Below, in pieces: positions 4,922-8,022 of a stretch of 8,022 bases of DNA. The number at the start of each line of letters is the position of its first letter. Within the stretch, counting starts at the first letter, position 1. Source of the DNA: a bacterium UBP2_UBA4780 (GTDB taxonomy: Bacteria; Edwardsbacteria; AC1; EtOH8); NCBI GenBank assembly GCA_002403115.1, contig DHHE01000050.1, positions 1 to 8,022 of the forward strand, given 5' to 3'. Both the position numbers and the translations under genes were made by a program. The notes below the pieces were generated by a model. That model saw only the letters and a program-made list of their open reading frames with translations. It did no database searches and was not told the origin of the DNA.

Positions 4922-6679
4922 ATGAAGATGAGGATCCGGACGCTGGCCCTGGGTTGCGCGGCCGCGGCGTTACTCTGCCCCGGCGGCCAAGCCCAGCCTA
5001 AGATCAGCGAACCCCTGACGGCGAGAGTCAACTCCGCCGGCCCGGAGGAGCGGAAGGCGGTGATGGTCTACTTCACCGACAAGGGTTTGAGCGGGAAGGA
5101 ATCCCTGGCGTCGGCGCTCGAGGCGCGGAGCCGCCAGTTCTCCCCGCGGGCCCTGAAAAGAAGGGCCAAGATGGGCAAAGCGGGGATGTCATACGAGGAC
5201 CTGGCGGTTTCTGCGGATTACGTGGAGGAGATCGTCAATCTCGGCGCCAGGCACAGGCAGGCGCTGAACTGGTTCAACGCCGCCAGCTTCGAGATGACCA
5301 AGGGACAGATAGAGGCCTGCGCCGCTCTGGGCTTCGTGGACCGCATCGAGCCGCTGAGAAGCCGGGGGCGCAAGGTTCCCCCCGAGGCGCCGCCGCCGGT
5401 TCCCGCCCCGCCGGAAAAGGATCCAGGCAAGAGCCTGTTGAACTACGGCCCGTCATTACGGCAGAACCTGATGATCAACGCGGTGGCCTGCCATGACTCG
5501 GGCCTCTCCGGGGCCGGTGTGCTGGTGGCCGTGTTCGACAACGGGTTCCGCAAGAACCACCAGGCCTTCGACGCCATCCGGGCCTCGGGCCGGCTGGTGG
5601 ACGAGTGGGATTTCTGCAGCAGCGCCGACACCGTCGATTGGGCCGGGCACGGCACCGGCACCTGGTCATTGGCCGGAGGCTACGTCCCGGGACAGCTGAT
5701 CGGGCCGGCCTACGGGGCGGACTGGGCCATCTACCACACCGAGGACAACTACCAGGAGATGCCCATCGAGGAGGACCACTGGGCGGCCGCCCTGCAGCGG
5801 GCCGACTCCATCGGGGCCGACGTCGTCTCCAGCTCGCTGGCCTACCGGGATTTCGACGACCCCAATTTGTCCTATGTCTACCAGGACCTGGACGGCAACA
5901 CCGCCATCAGCACACTGGCGGCCAAACACGCCGCCTGGCTGGGGATCGTCGTCTGCAACGCCATGGCCAACTCCGGGCCGTCCATCGGGTCGCTGGCCGC
6001 TCCGGCCGACGCCGATTCCATCCTCTCGGTGGGCGCCACCGATTCACTGGGGTTCCTCGCCAGCTACAGTTCCCGCGGCCCGACCTACGACGGCCGGCCC
6101 AAGCCCGAGGTCTGCGCCCAGGGCTCGCAGACCTGGTGGGCGAGCTGGAACACCACCTCCTCATACGGACGGGCCACCGGGACCTCCTGCGCCACTCCCC
6201 TGGTGGCCGGGGCCTGCGCCCTGTTGCTGGAAGCGCATCCGGAATGGGCGCCGAAGCAGGTGAGGGAGGCCCTGATGATGACCGCCAGCCGGGCCGCCAA
6301 CCCGGACAGCGCCCACTACGGCTGGGGGGTGATCGACGCCTGGGCGGCCATGCACTACGATCAAACCGGGGTCGCTTCCGGCGGCAAGGCCCCGCTTGTC
6401 CCGGCCGGGCTCAAGCCCCGGTGCCGTCCCAACCCCGCCCGCGGCCGGACGGTTGTCTCGTTCGAACTGCCGCGGCCCGGCCCGGCCCGGCTGGCGGTTT
6501 ACGACGCTTCCGGCCGGCTGGTATGCAGAGACAAAGCAGACCGGTTGCCCCGAGGCCTAAACCAGTTCATCTGGGACGGCCGGGATCTTTCCGGCAACCT
6601 GGCCGCCAGCGGAGTCTATTTCTTCTTGGTGGAGGGGGCCGGCCAGGCCGGGGCAGCCAAGGCGGCATTGATCCGCTGA
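4922..6679 (+). CDS. Secreted S8 (subtilisin-like) serine peptidase with C-terminal FlgD-like/sorting domain
   Basis: A 585-aa exported endopeptidase. A signal peptide (basic MKMRIR, hydrophobic core to about 19, likely cut after GQA at 22-24) leads into an I9-type propeptide-like region (about 40-147, including SPRALKRRAKMG and WFNAASFEM). A proline-rich linker follows (152-169). The catalytic triad is Asp206 (VFDNG, where many family members have DTG), His243 (AGHGTGT) and Ser422 (GTSCATPLVAG). Asn350 in MANSG is the likely oxyanion-hole residue. After about 485 comes a beta-rich module with PNPARG (504-508 region), YDASGRLV (527-534), WDGRDLSGNLAASGVYFF (551-568). This is a FlgD-like Ig / type IX sorting-like tail common in FCB bacteria. 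AAAGG (4911-4915) precedes the ATG by six bases. It may act at the cell surface; the substrate is unknown. Confidence 0.93.
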   Translation: MKMRIRTLALGCAAAALLCPGGQAQPKISEPLTARVNSAGPEERKAVMVYFTDKGLSGKESLASALEARSRQFSPRALKRRAKMGKAGMSYEDLAVSADYVEEIVNLGARHRQALNWFNAASFEMTKGQIEACAALGFVDRIEPLRSRGRKVPPEAPPPVPAPPEKDPGKSLLNYGPSLRQNLMINAVACHDSGLSGAGVLVAVFDNGFRKNHQAFDAIRASGRLVDEWDFCSSADTVDWAGHGTGTWSLAGGYVPGQLIGPAYGADWAIYHTEDNYQEMPIEEDHWAAALQRADSIGADVVSSSLAYRDFDDPNLSYVYQDLDGNTAISTLAAKHAAWLGIVVCNAMANSGPSIGSLAAPADADSILSVGATDSLGFLASYSSRGPTYDGRPKPEVCAQGSQTWWASWNTTSSYGRATGTSCATPLVAGACALLLEAHPEWAPKQVREALMMTASRAANPDSAHYGWGVIDAWAAMHYDQTGVASGGKAPLVPAGLKPRCRPNPARGRTVVSFELPRPGPARLAVYDASGRLVCRDKADRLPRGLNQFIWDGRDLSGNLAASGVYFFLVEGAGQAGAAKAALIR

Positions 6680-6696
6680 GCCGCGACCTAATACCA

Positions 6697-6732
6697 GGGC
6701 ACCTCCCGGATGAAAAATGACGAGGGGTGCCC
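6697..6732 (+). terminator. Stem-loop after the subtilase gene, possible terminator or 5' leader element
   Basis: GGGCACC (6697-6703) pairs perfectly with GGTGCCC (6726-6732). The stem extends by a T-G wobble and a C-G pair, then after one mismatch another C-G, closing a mostly A-rich loop. It lies in the 82-bp gap before the ATPase gene. The downstream bases are GTTGACTTGC, not a U-run, so intrinsic termination would be weak. A leader structure controlling the ATPase gene is an alternative. Confidence 0.4.
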
Positions 6733-6761
6733 GTTGACTTGCATGAAGTAAAGCAGACGAC

Positions 6762-8022
6762 ATGAACCACTACCGACACAGCATAGAGGAGGTGGCGGAA
6801 GACCTCCTCAGCGACGGGAAGTCAGGGCTTTCGGAGAAAGAGGCCGGGGCCAGGCTGGAGAGTCACGGCCCCAACCGTCTGCAGGAGTCCAAGCGGACCG
6901 GGGCCCTGGAGCTTTTCGCCTCCCAGTTCAAGAACGTGATGGTCATCATCCTGCTGGCGGCCGCGGTCATCTCGGCCCTGACCCACGACGTCACCGACGC
7001 GATCATCATCGTTCTCATCGCCATCATCAATGCGGTCATCGGATTCATCCAGGAGTACAAGGCCGACCGGGCCATGGCCGCCCTGGCCCGGATGGCCCAG
7101 CCCCTGGCCAAGGTGGTGCGCCAGGGACGGATGCTGGAGGTGCCCTCGGCCGAATTGGTGCCCGGCGACCTGCTGGCCGTCGAGGCCGGGGCCAGGATAC
7201 CGGCCGACGCCCGGGTGGTCGAATCCGCCTCGCTCAAGCTGGAGGAGTCGGCCCTGACCGGCGAGTCGCTCCCGGTGAGCAAGCACGCCAAGGCCATCAG
7301 GGAGGAGGTCCCGGTGGCCGACCGGCAGAACATGCTGTTCATGGGCACCACCTGCGTCTACGGCCGGGGGCAGGCCCTGGTCACCGCTACCGGGATGGAA
7401 ACCGAACTGGGGAAGATCGCCAGGGCCATCCAGTCGCTGGGGCAGGGGGAGACACCGCTGCAGAGAAGGCTGGCCCAGGTGGGCAAGATGCTGGCGGCGG
7501 CCGCCATCATCCTTTGCGCCGTGATCTTCGTGGCCGGGTGGGCCAGGGGCATCGAGAGCAAGCTGATGCTGCTGACGGCCATCACCCTGGCGGTGGCGGC
7601 CATCCCCGAGAGCCTGCCGGCGGTGATCACCATCGTCCTTTCCCTGGGCACCCAGCGGATGGTGAAGAAGAAAGCCCTGATCCGCAAGCTTCCGGCGGTG
7701 GAGACCCTGGGCTCGGTGACGGTGATCTGCTCGGACAAGACCGGGACCCTCACCCAGAACCAGATGACGGTCACCGACGTCCACTGCCGGGGGAGGGATT
7801 TTCTGGTGGAGGGGGCCGGCTACGCGCCGGCCGGCGGCATCACCGTGAACGGAGGCAAGGTCGATCCGGACCGGGACCTGAAGCTGCTGCTGCTGGCCTC
7901 CTGCCTGTGCAATGACGCGGTGCTCTCCGAGGAACCGGGCCGGCCGGGAGACTGGAACATCACAGGCGACCCGACCGAGGGGGCCCTGCTGACCCTGGCG
8001 GCCAAGGCCGGGCTCTGGCGCC
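6762..8022 (+). CDS. P2-type cation-transporting ATPase, N-terminal 420 residues (cut by window end)
   Basis: An inner-membrane ion pump driven by ATP through a phospho-aspartate. The frame is open to the window edge. The visible part has the Cation_ATPase_N region (about 1-70, HSIEEVAEDLL), helices M1-M2 (about 55-98), the actuator domain with LTGES (165-169), M3 (about 243-260), M4 with IPESLPAV (281-288), the phosphorylation loop CSDKTGTLT (323-331, Asp325) and the start of the nucleotide domain with TGDPTEGALL (401-410). Layout and motifs place it among SERCA/PMR1-like Ca2+ or related cation pumps. M5-M6, which would decide the ion, are outside the window. The M4 motif reads PES where SERCA has PEG. 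No strong Shine-Dalgarno precedes ATG 6762; the N-terminus matches family expectation, so this start is kept. Confidence 0.92.
   Translation, partial: MNHYRHSIEEVAEDLLSDGKSGLSEKEAGARLESHGPNRLQESKRTGALELFASQFKNVMVIILLAAAVISALTHDVTDAIIIVLIAIINAVIGFIQEYKADRAMAALARMAQPLAKVVRQGRMLEVPSAELVPGDLLAVEAGARIPADARVVESASLKLEESALTGESLPVSKHAKAIREEVPVADRQNMLFMGTTCVYGRGQALVTATGMETELGKIARAIQSLGQGETPLQRRLAQVGKMLAAAAIILCAVIFVAGWARGIESKLMLLTAITLAVAAIPESLPAVITIVLSLGTQRMVKKKALIRKLPAVETLGSVTVICSDKTGTLTQNQMTVTDVHCRGRDFLVEGAGYAPAGGITVNGGKVDPDRDLKLLLLASCLCNDAVLSEEPGRPGDWNITGDPTEGALLTLAAKAGLWR

Noticed and set aside
5605..6720. 371-codon + strand frame overlapping the subtilase
   Set aside because: Alternate-frame Arg/Gly-rich translation. 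The true frame carries the complete S8 catalytic triad.
6734..6739. TTGACT resembling a -35 box upstream of the ATPase gene
   Set aside because: At 16-18 bp spacing there is no -10-like sequence, and the ATG at 6762 would leave no leader.
6710..6751. 13-aa ORF (MKNDEGCPLTCMK) before the ATPase gene
   Set aside because: No Shine-Dalgarno, it lies partly inside the stem-loop, and it does not overlap the ATPase start.
6822..7784. 320-codon minus-strand frame under the ATPase gene
   Set aside because: His/Gln/Gly/Asp-rich shadow of the ATPase coding sequence, whose sense frame holds LTGES and DKTGT motifs.

Overview
This is a GC-rich bacterial window in which every supportable gene lies on the + strand. 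Most gaps are short (3 to 47 bp) or closed by stop/start overlaps, so much of it may be one long transcription unit. No tRNA, rRNA, CRISPR array, transposase or integrase was seen. The taxon is an inference: the secreted subtilase has a FlgD-like / type IX sorting-like C-terminus. Together with an archaeal/thermophile-type adenosine-specific kinase, a ParB and a PPK2, this suits an FCB-group or candidate-phylum bacterium (Edwardsbacteria, TA06 or Zixibacteria-like lineages). No 16S or other marker in the window can settle it.

Layout: (1) 1-90, the probable tail of an upstream gene, then an AT-rich inverted repeat that looks like a promoter/operator. (2) 91-909, a class III-type polyphosphate kinase 2. 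(3) 957-1100, a 47-codon Pro/Gly-rich small ORF with its own Shine-Dalgarno, overlapping the next start by ATGA. (4) 1097-3415, four tandem paralogues of about 185 aa that align with each other without gaps through the core domain. They resemble the poorly characterised myxobacterial DUF2378/TIGR02265 family. (5) 3504-4382, a chromosomal-type ParB with no ParA beside it. (6) 4418-4900, an adenosine-specific kinase family protein. (7) 4922-6679, a secreted S8 subtilase with a C-terminal sorting/FlgD-like domain. (8) 6697-6732, a stem-loop. (9) 6762 to the window end, the N-terminal half of a P2-type cation ATPase, cut by the window edge.

How the genes may work together: the PPK2 (polyP to AMP/ADP phosphotransfer) and the adenosine/AMP-binding kinase-like protein both act on low-energy adenine nucleotides, which suggests an energy-salvage theme. 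The four-paralogue block is the least understood part and the best candidate for an undescribed system. Its members share a WYP/WFP motif, an (R/Q)I(A/G)GW-type motif and three cysteine positions (63, 117, 160). Paralogue 2 has lost two of these cysteines. The block is preceded by the 47-aa ORF and joined to parB by a 30-codon stop/start-coupled ORF. The functional link to ParB is unknown.
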